14,886 bases of DNA from DATEOR01 sp035273885 (GCA_035273885.1 DATEOR010000058.1:1-14886); one strand, 5' to 3'; counted from the first letter of the stretch, positions 6,701 to 13,927 are shown. The notes: generated from the letters alone by a model not told the origin. Numbers and translations are program-made.

Positions 6701-6825
6701 GCATCGTGCTCACGATCGCCAAGGACGACGAGGATCTCCTCGAGCACCGTGACTGGATCGCCGGCGAAACGCTTGCGCAGGACGTGCAGGTCGGCGACGA
6801 GCTGGCGGTGCGCAAGGCCGGATGA
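3727..6825 (+). CDS. ileS: Isoleucyl-tRNA synthetase with GVHH in place of the HIGH motif
   Basis: The product is 1032 aa, full length for the family. It charges tRNA-Ile in the cytoplasm. The catalytic Rossmann fold starts near residue 42; the HIGH motif position reads G55-V-H-H58 (NNPMGVHHCWGRTLKD), with the first and third HIGH residues exchanged. DCQGLWVE follows at 86-93. The editing (CP1) domain lies at about 180-400, with WTTTPWTLPAN (223-233) and the catalytic Asp region GCGAED (Asp326). Cys pairs occur at 182/185, 389/392, 460/462 and 500/503. The KMSKS loop reads EMHKS (611-615, then WGN). The anticodon-binding region (NWYIRRSRKRFY) and a long C-terminal part follow. These features fit the IleRS2 (eukaryote-like) type. 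ATG 3727 has TAGACT 9 nt upstream. The stop overlaps the next gene by 4 nt. Confidence 0.96.
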   Translation: MFQQLSSVPDHPGLEREVLDWWDETQVFERLRELNREGPTWSFVDGPITANNPMGVHHCWGRTLKDVFQRYKALRGFHQRYQNGFDCQGLWVEVNVERQLGLNSKREIEEYGLAAFAEKCKQSVAEYSEVITDQSKRLGMWMDWDNDYYTFSDTNIEYIWRFLKTVHERGWLYMGHRSNVWCPRCGTSISQHELIGSYEDRSDPSLYVRLPLLDDDGEALVVWTTTPWTLPANVAAAVDPEAEYVKLSTADGLLWVAEARLPELPFGGEVVGKAKGADLVGKRYAGPYDHLQAAAEVEHRVIPWDDVTMEEGTGIVHIAPGCGAEDFELSRVHDLPVLTPVDEAGRFYDSYGWLHGTSTAEAKEQIIGDLGERGRLLEAGEIVHRYPVCWRCHTPLIFRIVDEWFIGCDEIRQPMLEANATVEWTPDFYSKRMDDWLRNMGDWNISRKRYFGLPLPFYPCECGRLNVIGSRAELEERATGGLDQLQELHRPWIDDVPIRCEECGEEVRRIPEVGDAWLDAGIVPFSTLGWESPEWKERGYANGASEGLSAADLPDHPYWETWFPADWVSEMREQIRLWFYSQLFMSVALVGKAPYKQILAYEKLRDETGKEMHKSWGNAIEANEAMDKMGADVMRFMYCDHVPQQNLNFGYGPANEVKRRLLTFWNSASFFVLYANIEGFKPTYRDLAGGPDLEELRPLDRWLLARTQQLVAEATDAYERFWTPDVTGAWERFTDDLSNWYIRRSRKRFYSLDEPAFRTLWYALVQGVRVIAPVMPFLAEHLWRNLAASVRGAPESAFLAGWPQPATRYEDSELLAEVTDARRVAELARAARDAAGIKLRQPLRRLVVATSDPSRRLLISRQVEDLAAELRVKEVAIHEGPGEVAEMRAKPRLDLVGPRYGQNLPELRKLLEQGAFEVTNGTLRAGAYILSRGEFTLEYAAREGWEVKHEDEYVVGVDTRLDDELVTEGRVYDLIHSVQRLRRDAGLEVTDRIVLTIAKDDEDLLEHRDWIAGETLAQDVQVGDELAVRKAG

Positions 6826-7355
6826 CCCGGCTCCTCCTGGCCGCGGTCGTCGTCCTCGTCGCGGTGGCGGCGGCGGACGCGATCAGGCCGGACGGCAAGG
6901 AGCAGGTGGTGTCGGCCGCGCCCGGCCCGTCGGCCCAGCAGACGTCGGTTCAGCGGTCGTCGTCGGGATACGTCGCGGTCGGGGACTTCACGCGCAAACG
7001 CGTCCTCCACCACGGCCGCGAGTACCTGAGCTCGGAGGTGATCGACGCCGCGTTTCCGAGCACCGAGGTCGGCGAGCCGTTCGACATCTCGCATCTCGCC
7101 ACGGCGCCGGACGGGACGCTCGCGCTCGCCATCTACCGCTTCCCGGCGAAGAAGCCGGTCGAGGCCGGGGTGGAGCTGTGGCGAGATGGCCGGCTCTTGG
7201 CCGCGTTCGAGGTGCCCGCGGGGAGCTTCGGCGGGGGGCTCGGGTTCGCCGACGAGGGCCGCCTCGTCGCGACGCTCTTCTCCGACGGCCACTCGGTCGC
7301 CCTCTTCTCCCGCGCGGGCGATCGGGTGGGAAGCGTTTCGGCTACGTCCTGGTGA
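6822..7355 (+). CDS. Secreted or membrane-anchored protein of unknown function, coupled to ileS
   Basis: The product is 177 aa. Its ATG 6822 overlaps the ileS stop (ATGA), so it is probably co-translated; no strong ribosome site is seen. Residues 1-20 (MTRLLLAAVVVLVAVAAADA) are a signal peptide or N-terminal anchor. The rest alternates short strands and turns with Asp-Gly and Gly-Arg turns (TAPDGTLALAIYRF, ELWRDGRLLAAFEV, FSDGHSVALFSRAGDR), which looks like blades of a beta-propeller or a repeat beta fold. It is too short for a whole propeller. No family is recognised. Pairing a tRNA synthetase with an exported protein makes no obvious functional sense; read-through expression is the simplest view. 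The last 14 nt overlap the ispH 3' end. Confidence 0.68.
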   Translation: MTRLLLAAVVVLVAVAAADAIRPDGKEQVVSAAPGPSAQQTSVQRSSSGYVAVGDFTRKRVLHHGREYLSSEVIDAAFPSTEVGEPFDISHLATAPDGTLALAIYRFPAKKPVEAGVELWRDGRLLAAFEVPAGSFGGGLGFADEGRLVATLFSDGHSVALFSRAGDRVGSVSATSW

Positions 7356-8289
7356 CCGCCTCCGCGTGCACCTCGTGCGGGAGCTTGAAGAAGACGTCCT
7401 CGACAGCGCCCTCGAGCGACTCGATCTGGGAGACGCCGCGTTCCTGGAACCAGCCGACCACGCGCCGGACGAGAGACTCAGGGGCGGAGGCGCCCGAGGT
7501 GACCCCGACGCTCTCCACGCCTCTGAGCCAAGCCTCGTCGATCTCGGTCTCGTCGTCGATCAGGTAGGCCTCCACGCCCCGGGCCCGGGCGACGTCGACG
7601 AGGCGATTCGAGTTCGAGCTGTTGCGCGACCCGATGACGAGAAGGAGGTCGACCGCGGTGAGGATTCGCTTCACCGCGCGCTGACGGTTTGTCGTCGCGT
7701 AACAGATGTCGTCTTTCTTCGGCGCCTCGATCCCGGGGAAGCGCCGCCTGAGCACGCCGACGATCTCGTCGGTCTCGTCCACCGACAGGGTGGTCTGGGT
7801 CAGGTAGACGAGCTTCTCGGTCTGAGGAGGCACGATCGTCTCGGCCTGTTCGGCCGTCTCGACGAGGAGGACCGACTGCGGTGCCTCGCCGGTCGTTCCC
7901 TCGACCTCTTCGTGGCCGGCGTGACCGATGAGGAGGATCGTGTAGCCCATCCGCGCGAAGTGCCGCGCCTCGGCGTGCACCTTGGAGACCAGCGGGCACG
8001 TGGCGTCGATCGCCCGGAGCCCGCGGAAGCGCGCGCTGTGACGCACCGCTGGCGAGACGCCGTGGGCGGAAAAGACGATGCAGCTTCCGGGCGGCACCTC
8101 GGCGACGTTGTCCACGAACACGGCTCCGCGTTCCTCCAGGTCGCGGACGACGTGGGCGTTGTGGACGATCTGTTTGCGTACGTAGACCGGCGCGCCGTGC
8201 AGCTCGAGTACCCGCTCCACGGTCTCGACCGCCCGCTCGACGCCGGCGCAATAGCCCCTGGGCGAGGCGAGGACCAGCCGTTTGACCAC
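7342..8289 (-). CDS. ispH: 4-hydroxy-3-methylbut-2-enyl diphosphate reductase
   Basis: The product is 315 aa, the usual length. IspH is the last enzyme of the MEP isoprenoid pathway and reduces HMBPP to IPP and DMAPP with a [4Fe-4S] cluster in the cytoplasm. The three cluster cysteines are visible: C14 (SPRGYCAGVERAV), C98 (DATCPLVSKVH) and C196 (DDICYATTNRQ). Substrate-binding and catalytic residues appear as H43 (IVHN), H76 (FSAHGVSP), H126 and E128 (GHAGHEEVEG), and the SRNSSNSNRL block that binds diphosphate. GTG 8289 is chosen because MVKRLVLASPRG is the normal N terminus and TACACT lies 8 nt upstream. Other MEP genes are not in this window. Its 3' end overlaps the opposing gene by 14 nt. 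Confidence 0.97.
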   Translation of the reverse strand: MVKRLVLASPRGYCAGVERAVETVERVLELHGAPVYVRKQIVHNAHVVRDLEERGAVFVDNVAEVPPGSCIVFSAHGVSPAVRHSARFRGLRAIDATCPLVSKVHAEARHFARMGYTILLIGHAGHEEVEGTTGEAPQSVLLVETAEQAETIVPPQTEKLVYLTQTTLSVDETDEIVGVLRRRFPGIEAPKKDDICYATTNRQRAVKRILTAVDLLLVIGSRNSSNSNRLVDVARARGVEAYLIDDETEIDEAWLRGVESVGVTSGASAPESLVRRVVGWFQERGVSQIESLEGAVEDVFFKLPHEVHAEAVTRT

Positions 8290-8297
8290 CGTCTTCC

Positions 8298-8303
8298 AGT
8301 GTA
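8298..8303 (-). promoter_or_regulatory. -10 element TACACT for ispH
   Basis: TACACT (8303 down to 8298) ends 8 nt before GTG 8289, giving a leaderless or near-leaderless message. A GGAAGA lies only 2 nt before the GTG, too close to serve as a normal ribosome site. No -35 is seen. Confidence 0.5.
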
Positions 8304-8346
8304 GTTACGGCCCCGAAAAACCAGAGTGAGAACCGTCTAGAAGCGG

Positions 8347-8382
8347 AAAAGCCCGCCGCTCGGGGGGGTAAGCGCGGCGGGC
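8347..8382 (-). terminator. Intrinsic terminator of the predicted small RNA, C7 loop
   Basis: Stem arms 8374-8382 and 8351-8359 pair perfectly over 9 bp. The 14-nt loop contains seven consecutive C on the minus strand (8368 down to 8362). TTTT (8350 to 8347) follows. It lies about 44 nt upstream of the ispH -10 box, so it would also insulate ispH from upstream transcription. Confidence 0.75.
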
Positions 8383-8449
8383 CTTCCCACAGTTGCTCAC
8401 CGCGGCTCTACATGGCCAGGGACACATGCCGCGGTTCGCATCGCCCAGT
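8347..8449 (-). ncRNA. Predicted small RNA, about 103 nt, with C7 terminator loop (6C-like?)
   Basis: A complete transcription unit can be read on the minus strand: -35 TTGGCA, 17-bp spacer, -10 TACCGT (8485 to 8457), a predicted start near A8449, and a terminator ending in U4 at 8347. The RNA would hold two hairpins. The first has a perfect 8-bp stem (8428-8435 with 8399-8406) and a 21-nt loop containing two CAUG that could pair. The second is the terminator, a 9-bp GC stem whose loop carries seven C in a row. No convincing open reading frame covers it. The C-rich loop recalls the actinobacterial 6C RNA, but that family has C-runs in two loops and only one is seen here, so the family is not assigned. 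Confidence 0.6.
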
Positions 8450-8456
8450 GGCGGGG

Positions 8457-8485
8457 ACGGTACAGCGGCGCTCCGGGTCTGCCAA
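8457..8485 (-). promoter_or_regulatory. Sigma-70-type promoter for the predicted small RNA
   Basis: TTGGCA (8485 to 8480; five of six to TTGACA) is separated by exactly 17 bp from TACCGT (8462 to 8457; fits TANNNT). It is the only promoter in the window where I see both boxes at ideal spacing. Position -35 is strong and -10 is weak against TATAAT. Confidence 0.55.
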
Positions 8486-8558
8486 TAGGTCCTTCGGCCC
8501 ATCTTTGCAATCGTGATTTCCCGCCTGCGGGCGTCTCGACGGGCGGCCGAGGCGCACC

Positions 8559-8564
8559 TATCAT
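8559..8564 (+). promoter_or_regulatory. -10 element TATCAT for the histidine kinase operon
   Basis: TATCAT lies 11 nt before GTG 8576, which would leave only a few untranslated bases. An out-of-frame GTG at 8569 sits nearer, so the exact transcription start matters. No -35 match is seen. The 286-nt gap before this gene otherwise holds the minus-strand small RNA and the ispH promoter. Confidence 0.45.
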
Positions 8565-8575
8565 CACGGTGCCCA

Positions 8576-11500
8576 GTGAGTCACCACAGTCGAGTCATCC
8601 TGCTCGAGGTCGTTCCGCTTCTCGTCCTCGCGGCGCTGTACCTCGGCGTCGCGCTCGCGCTAGCGCCTGAGCTCTTCCGGCGCCGCAGGCGTTTTCCGTG
8701 GCTCGGGCTCGGCATCTGGCTCGTCTTCCTTTTCATCGGCGGAATGGCTGCCGCGATCGCCGGGGCCAAGCTGACGGACGAGAACTTCCTCGGGTCGGTC
8801 GATCCGTGGCCCGTTCTTGCACTGACGGTGCTCGCCTATCTCCCGGCCGTGATCTTCATCTGGCGCTGGAACGAGCGGCATCTCCTCGTCTCGGCCGCCC
8901 CCCGCGTCGTCGAGGCAGAGACGGAGGCATTGGAGCGCCGGCGCGAAGCCGAGTCCATCTCCAGGCTCTCCAGCGCGCTCGCGCAGGCGGGGACCGGACG
9001 GGAGGCTGCAAACCGGCTCTTCGACGAGCTCGAGAGCGTGCTCGAGATCACCAAGGCCATGATCGCCACCGTGGACGAGGAGGCCGGCGTCGCCGCCGGC
9101 TATGCGGCCCGCGGGATCGACGAGTCGTGGTGGCAGACCGTCGTTCTCGATCTCGAGACGGCGCGCAGCGGAGTCGTGTCGGTCGTGCGCGAGCGGACCG
9201 CCCTGGTCGTCTTCGACGTGAAGACCTCGCCACAGGTGAACCAGGACCTCGCCGCCAGGGTCGGTGCCCACAGCGCTGCCTTCGTCCCACTCCTCGCCGA
9301 TGGCCGCGTGACGGCCGTGCTCGCGGTCGCGAGCGAGAAGCCGCGGCTCTTCACCCCGTCCGAGACGGAGCTCATGCAGGACTTCGCGAACGAGACCGCG
9401 CTCGCGCTCGGCCATGCCACATCGCGCGACGCGCTCCAGGAGGCGCTCGAGCGAGAGCGTCTCACCGCGGATATCTCCAGGCGCGTGCGATCCGAGCTCG
9501 ACCTCGACGCCGTGCTCAGGGTTGCCGTGAAGGAGGTCGGCATGGCGCTCGACCTCTCCCGTGCGTTCATCCGCCTGGGCGACCCGATCGAGGAAGCTCC
9601 GGTCCGCGCCGAGTGGGATGCGCCTGGTGTCGAGACCGTGGGCAACGCCGCCGGCGGCCTTCCGGTCTCCAGCCTCGCCGCCCGCGAGCGGCGGACGGTT
9701 GCGGTCTCTGACATCCTCACCGCGCCGGAGCTCGACGACCCGAGTCTCGGGGGGCGGGAGACCCTGGTCGAGCTCGGGACGCGAGCGGCCATTGCGACGC
9801 CGATCCTCGTCTTCGACCGGATGATCGGAATATTCGCGCTCCACCGCGCGGAGCCCTCGGTCTGGAGCACGCACGACATCTCCGTCGCCGAGGCGGTCGC
9901 CCGCGAGATCGGGCTCGCCGTCCACACGGCTCAGCTTCTCCAGCAGAACGAGCGTCGGCTGCAGGAGCAGGCCGCGTTGCTGAAGGCCGGCCAGGTGCTC
10001 ACCTCCGACCTCCGCTTCTCGTCGGTCATCCAGCGCCTCGTCACCGAGGTCGTGCAGCTGGTCGGCGCGGACGCGGCGGACTGCTGGGTCTTCGACGAGC
10101 GCCGGACGGTGCTCCGCTGCGAGGCGGTACTCGGCGTGCCGGAGCGAAACGTCGGCCGGGAGATCGTCCCGCAGGGCACCTTCCAGCAGGTGCTCTCCAC
10201 CGGGCGCCCGGTCCTCAAGCGCGACTTCGCTCGCTCGGAGTCCCCGACGCCCACCGGGGACTACCAGGTCTTCGCCGAGGTCATGGACGCGCCCATCACG
10301 TGGCTCGGGGAGGTGCGCGGCGTGCTCGGCGTCTGCGCACGTGAGGACGGCCGCTTCGACGAGAAGGACCTCGAGCTCCTCGACACCTTCGCCCGCCTCG
10401 CGTCGCTTGCTCTCCACAACGCCGAGAGCTTCGGGGAGCGCGAGCGCCAGGCCCAGGTGCAGCGCGGCTTTTACCGGATCGCGGAAGTGCTCGGCTCGAC
10501 GCTCTCGCTCGGCGAGACGCTGGACGCGCTCGCCCAGGCCGCGTGCGACGCGCTTGGCGGCTCGTCGGCTCTCGTCCTCGAGCCGACCGGCAACCGCCTC
10601 ATGCTCTCCGGCTCCCACGAGCTTCCTCCCGAGCTTCGTCAGGCGCTCGCCGCGGGCGTTGCCGGCGACGTCTCACCGCTCGGCGCGGCGGCGGAGGAAG
10701 GGCGCATTCTCTCCGCCTCGTCACTCGAGCGCGATGACCGGTTCAAGGAGAGTCTCCGGGACATCCTCACCGGCCAGGGATACCGCTCGCTGATCGCCGC
10801 CCCGGTGATCGGCGCCCAGGGACAGAAGCACGCCGTCGTCGTCCTCTTCCGCGAGGAGCGGAGTTTTTCGGACGAGGATCTTGCGCTCGCGCGGCAGCTC
10901 ACCGGTGCGGCTCGCGGCGCCCTCGAGCGGGCCGAGCTCTTCGAGAGCGAGCGGCGGGCGCATACCTTCTCGAAGCGACTCGCCGACATCGGCGGCCTCC
11001 TGGCAACGAAGCTCGACCCCGTCGCCGCCTTCGAAGAGGTCGTGCGCGAGGCGCCGGCCCTCCTCGACGCCGATGCGGCTGTCCTGCGCCTGCTCGACAA
11101 CGACGACCTCGTCGTGCGCGCGGCCTGGGGACCCGGCACGCAGAACATCCGCAACGCGCGCTCGGGCTCGGCTGGTGGAGCGGTGGGGATCGCGGCCCAG
11201 TCGCGGGCACCGCACGCGGTTTCCGATGCGCGCGAGACCCCGCGGTTCGCGCACGAAGATCCGCTCCTCGCGAACGGGATGATCTCGTGCGTGGCCGTGC
11301 CGATGCTCCTCCACGGCGGTGGGCTGAGCGGTGTGCTGACGGTGTACGACTCGGCCGTGCGGACGTGGCGTGAGGACGAGGTGCAGGCGCTCTCGACGCT
11401 CGCCGCGACGGCCTCGGCGGTGTTCTCGAGCGCCGAGCTCTACCAGCGCGTTGCCGAGGAGAAGGAGCGGAGCGAGGCGATCCTCGCGAACATCGCCGAC

Positions 11501-12508
11501 GGCATCGTCGCCGTCGACCGCGACGGACACATCGTCCTCTGGAACGCGACCGCCGAACAGATCAGCGGCGTCCCCGCCGAGGAAGCGCTTGGCCGGCGCG
11601 TGTCCAAAGTCCTTCAGCGCGACCTCGCGGCGGAGGACGGAGCCCCTCCCGGCGAGCGGGCGCTTTCGATCCAGCGCGGCGACAAGGAGGTCTGGCTGTC
11701 GCTCAGCGAGGCGGTCATGCTCGACGCGAGCGGGGCGGTCGCCGGCCGCGTCTTCGCCTTCCGCGACGTGTCCAGCGAGCGTGTGGTGGAGCAGATGAAG
11801 TCTGACTTCGTCGCCACGGTCTCGCACGAGCTCCGGACGCCGCTCACATCGATCTACGGATTCGCAGAGACGCTCATGCGCGGGGACGTGGAGTTCTCCG
11901 ATCTCGAGCGCAAGACATTCCTCGGCTACATCGCCTCCGAGTCCGAGCGCCTGATCAACATCGTGGACGACCTTCTGAGCGTCGCCCGCCTCGAGACCGG
12001 CACGCTGAGGCTGAACATCGAGGAGATCGACCTGGGCAGCGTTGCCGGCGAGGTTGTCGCACGCGCACAGGAGCACGCCGAGCGCTGGGAGTTCGAGATC
12101 GACGTCCCCACCACGGGAGTCCTCATCGAGGCCGATCGGGAGAAGGTCTCCCAGGTCCTCCTCAATCTCGTGGACAACGCGGTCAAGTTCTCGCCGGAGG
12201 GAGGCCGTATCTCCATCTCCGCCCGCCGGCGCCCCGAGAGCGCGGAGGTGCGCGTGTCCGATCAGGGGGTCGGCATTCCCCGTGCAGACCACCAGCGGAT
12301 CTTCTCGAAGTTCTACCGCGCCGAGGGCACCGGGCCCGGCGTTCATGGGACCGGTCTCGGCCTCTTCCTGGCGCGCGGCCTGCTCGCCGCGATGGGCGGC
12401 AGGATCTGGGTCGAATCGAAGGAAGGCCACGGCTCCACGTTCGTGTTCGAGCTTCCCGCCGCCACGAGCGGCGTGGTCGAGCCGGCCCCGGAGAAGGTGA
12501 CGGCCTGA
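8576..12508 (+). CDS. Membrane-anchored hybrid sensor histidine kinase with five GAF domains and a PAS domain
   Basis: The product is 1310 aa from GTG 8576; the frame is open to an ATG at 8513, but the -10 box TATCAT (8559-8564) lies inside that extension. Three membrane helices come first (about 6-28, 38-62, 75-96), then a coiled linker. Five GAF-like domains follow at about 126-280, 298-450, 466-618, 632-786 and 799-954, the later ones joined by short helical linkers (for example LHNAESFGERERQAQVQ). A PAS domain covers about 965-1064 (ILANIADGIVAVDRDGHIVLWN). HisKA has the phospho-acceptor His1084 in SHELRTPL. The ATPase has the N box with Asn1201 (LLNLVDNAVKFSPEGG), G1 at Asp1229 (DQGVGIP), and G2 GTGLGL. 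All kinase residues are present. No receiver is fused; the next gene supplies it. The ligand is unknown. Confidence 0.93.
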   Translation: MSHHSRVILLEVVPLLVLAALYLGVALALAPELFRRRRRFPWLGLGIWLVFLFIGGMAAAIAGAKLTDENFLGSVDPWPVLALTVLAYLPAVIFIWRWNERHLLVSAAPRVVEAETEALERRREAESISRLSSALAQAGTGREAANRLFDELESVLEITKAMIATVDEEAGVAAGYAARGIDESWWQTVVLDLETARSGVVSVVRERTALVVFDVKTSPQVNQDLAARVGAHSAAFVPLLADGRVTAVLAVASEKPRLFTPSETELMQDFANETALALGHATSRDALQEALERERLTADISRRVRSELDLDAVLRVAVKEVGMALDLSRAFIRLGDPIEEAPVRAEWDAPGVETVGNAAGGLPVSSLAARERRTVAVSDILTAPELDDPSLGGRETLVELGTRAAIATPILVFDRMIGIFALHRAEPSVWSTHDISVAEAVAREIGLAVHTAQLLQQNERRLQEQAALLKAGQVLTSDLRFSSVIQRLVTEVVQLVGADAADCWVFDERRTVLRCEAVLGVPERNVGREIVPQGTFQQVLSTGRPVLKRDFARSESPTPTGDYQVFAEVMDAPITWLGEVRGVLGVCAREDGRFDEKDLELLDTFARLASLALHNAESFGERERQAQVQRGFYRIAEVLGSTLSLGETLDALAQAACDALGGSSALVLEPTGNRLMLSGSHELPPELRQALAAGVAGDVSPLGAAAEEGRILSASSLERDDRFKESLRDILTGQGYRSLIAAPVIGAQGQKHAVVVLFREERSFSDEDLALARQLTGAARGALERAELFESERRAHTFSKRLADIGGLLATKLDPVAAFEEVVREAPALLDADAAVLRLLDNDDLVVRAAWGPGTQNIRNARSGSAGGAVGIAAQSRAPHAVSDARETPRFAHEDPLLANGMISCVAVPMLLHGGGLSGVLTVYDSAVRTWREDEVQALSTLAATASAVFSSAELYQRVAEEKERSEAILANIADGIVAVDRDGHIVLWNATAEQISGVPAEEALGRRVSKVLQRDLAAEDGAPPGERALSIQRGDKEVWLSLSEAVMLDASGAVAGRVFAFRDVSSERVVEQMKSDFVATVSHELRTPLTSIYGFAETLMRGDVEFSDLERKTFLGYIASESERLINIVDDLLSVARLETGTLRLNIEEIDLGSVAGEVVARAQEHAERWEFEIDVPTTGVLIEADREKVSQVLLNLVDNAVKFSPEGGRISISARRRPESAEVRVSDQGVGIPRADHQRIFSKFYRAEGTGPGVHGTGLGLFLARGLLAAMGGRIWVESKEGHGSTFVFELPAATSGVVEPAPEKVTA

Positions 12509-12948
12509 TGTCCCTCACCGTGCTCGTCATCGACGACGAGGATCCGATCCGGCTCCTCTGCCGGGTCAACCTCGAGGCCGAGGGAACAACGGTGCTCGAG
12601 GCGGATAACGGCCACGTCGGGCTCGAGCTGGCGAAGCAGGAGCGGCCGGACGCGATCCTGCTCGACGTGATGATGCCTGGTCTCGACGGCTGGACGGTCG
12701 CCGAGCGGTTGCTCGAGGACGAGGCGACGCGCCGCATCCCGGTCATTTTCCTCACCGCCCGGGCGGACGTCCGCGACCGTGCCAGGGGGCTCGGTGCCGG
12801 CGGTCTCGACTACATCACGAAGCCGTTCAACCCGGTGGAGCTCGCAGGTCTGGTCGAGGAGGTCGTCGAAGCGGTCAAGCGCGGCGAGCGCGAGGAGCTT
12901 CGGGCCGAGAAGCTCTCGGAGCTTCGCGACCTGCTCGGAGCCACCTAG
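12508..12948 (+). CDS. Single-domain response regulator (CheY-like receiver)
   Basis: The product is 146 aa. ATG 12508 overlaps the kinase stop by one base (TGATG), with AAGG 10 nt upstream, so it is translationally coupled and almost certainly the kinase partner. Receiver residues are all there: acidic pocket D9-D10-E11, phospho-acceptor Asp53 (LLDVMMPGLDG), Thr83 (FLTAR) and Lys105 (TKPF). After the receiver (about residue 120) there is only a charged helix (KRGEREELRAEKLSELRDLL), with no DNA-binding or enzyme domain. Output is therefore by protein contact, as a phosphorelay step, or as a sink. It converges on the EamA transporter gene, the two stop codons overlapping in a shared CTAG. Confidence 0.95.
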   Translation: MSLTVLVIDDEDPIRLLCRVNLEAEGTTVLEADNGHVGLELAKQERPDAILLDVMMPGLDGWTVAERLLEDEATRRIPVIFLTARADVRDRARGLGAGGLDYITKPFNPVELAGLVEEVVEAVKRGEREELRAEKLSELRDLLGAT

Positions 12949-13919
12949 GGCCCGCGCGCGGTCTGCGCAAGGACGATCGCGGCGAGCACCATGAGGCCGC
13001 CGACGAGCTGCTCCGGGGAAATCTCCTCCCCGAGCCACGCGTAGGCGACCAGCCCGGCGAGCACCGGCTCCACCATCGCGACCACCGTGGCGCGTGTCGC
13101 CGGAATGTGGCGAAGCGCCGTGATCATGAAGATGAACGGGACGACGGTCCCGAGCACGACGATGTAGAGGATCAGGAGCCAGACGGGGAGGGTGTAGTCG
13201 TCCAGCCGGCCGAGGAGCGAGGCGTCGCTCGTCAGGATGCCGCCGGGGAAGCTCCACCACGGCTGGACGACCGCCCAGAAGAGCGCGGCGAAGAGGAAGC
13301 CCCAGGCGAGGAGCGAGTAGACGTCGCGCCCGCCGCGCACGCTGTGCTCCGCCATGAGGATGTAGAGGGCGTAGGCGAAGGCACCCGCGAGCGCAGCGGC
13401 GACCCCGACGCCGTCCAGGGTGCCGCCTCCCTGCCAGACCTGGGCGACGAGCGTGAGACCCGCGAAGGCGAGCGCAAGCGCCACCCAGAGGCGGCGGCGC
13501 ACGGGCTCGTGGACGAAGAAGCGCGCCCACAGCGCGACGAGAACGGGCGCCAGATACTGGATGACGAGCGCGATCCCGATGTCCAGGTGCGTGATCGCGG
13601 TGAAGTAGAAGAAGTGGACGAACGCGAGGCCGCAGATCCCGAAGACGGCCAGGTAGCCGAGCTCCCGCCGCCTGACGCGAAGCGTGCGCGGCGCGAAGAT
13701 CGCCACGCCCGCGAAGAGGAGGATCGCGGCGCCGGTCCCACGCACCTCGGCGAGCCGGAGCGCGGAAAGCCCGCCGGAGTCGACGACGATCTTCGCCATC
13801 GTCGCGTTCACGGACCAGAGCGCGATCGCCGCCAGCACGAGCGCATATCCGAGCGCGGGGCGGCGGTGCGCGGTGGGCTCCTCGGAGAGCTCGGGGACGT
13901 TGAGGGGGGCGTCGACCAC
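12945..13919 (-). CDS. EamA-family (DMT superfamily) transporter
   Basis: The product is 324 aa from GTG 13919, with TAACCT 8 nt upstream. About ten membrane helices are visible in two halves, each an EamA repeat: residues about 22-150 (ALGYALVLAAIALWSVNATMAKI ... LVIQYLAPVLVALWARFF) and about 165-315 (VGVAAALAGAFAYALYILMAE ... ATVVAMVEPVLAGLVAYAWLGE). The Pro in the fourth and ninth helices (QYLAPV, VEPVLAG) and the GE at the end of the second repeat are typical. The family exports amino acids, metabolites or nucleobases by proton exchange; the substrate cannot be told. Neighbours give no hint. The N-terminal 20 residues are polar and cytoplasmic. Confidence 0.92.
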   Translation of the reverse strand: MVDAPLNVPELSEEPTAHRRPALGYALVLAAIALWSVNATMAKIVVDSGGLSALRLAEVRGTGAAILLFAGVAIFAPRTLRVRRRELGYLAVFGICGLAFVHFFYFTAITHLDIGIALVIQYLAPVLVALWARFFVHEPVRRRLWVALALAFAGLTLVAQVWQGGGTLDGVGVAAALAGAFAYALYILMAEHSVRGGRDVYSLLAWGFLFAALFWAVVQPWWSFPGGILTSDASLLGRLDDYTLPVWLLILYIVVLGTVVPFIFMITALRHIPATRATVVAMVEPVLAGLVAYAWLGEEISPEQLVGGLMVLAAIVLAQTARGP

Positions 13920-13927
13920 GGCGGCTG

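Noticed and set aside
2203..6747. A minus-strand open frame of more than 1,500 codons opposite ileS
   Set aside because: It is the antisense shadow of ileS in GC-rich DNA and is full of Arg, Leu and Val low-complexity stretches. Only its last 97 codons (2203-2496) form a credible protein.
8345..8470. Cobalamin riboswitch on the minus strand (GCCACTG and TGGGAAGGC are present)
   Set aside because: The spacing between the two pieces is too long and the defining B12 box is missing. There is also a promoter and terminator arrangement that fits a free-standing RNA better.
8305..8502. Minus-strand open frame of 65 codons before ispH
   Set aside because: It covers the predicted small RNA, crosses its promoter and terminator hairpin, and its product has no pattern of a real protein.
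8513..8575. ATG 8513 as kinase start
   Set aside because: The extra 21 residues are basic and polar, the -10 box TATCAT lies within them, and the first membrane helix starts just after GTG 8576.
8660..12430. Two long minus-strand frames opposite the kinase gene
   Set aside because: Composition is Arg/Glu/Leu-rich noise produced by the complement of GC-biased codons; the plus-strand kinase has intact motifs throughout.
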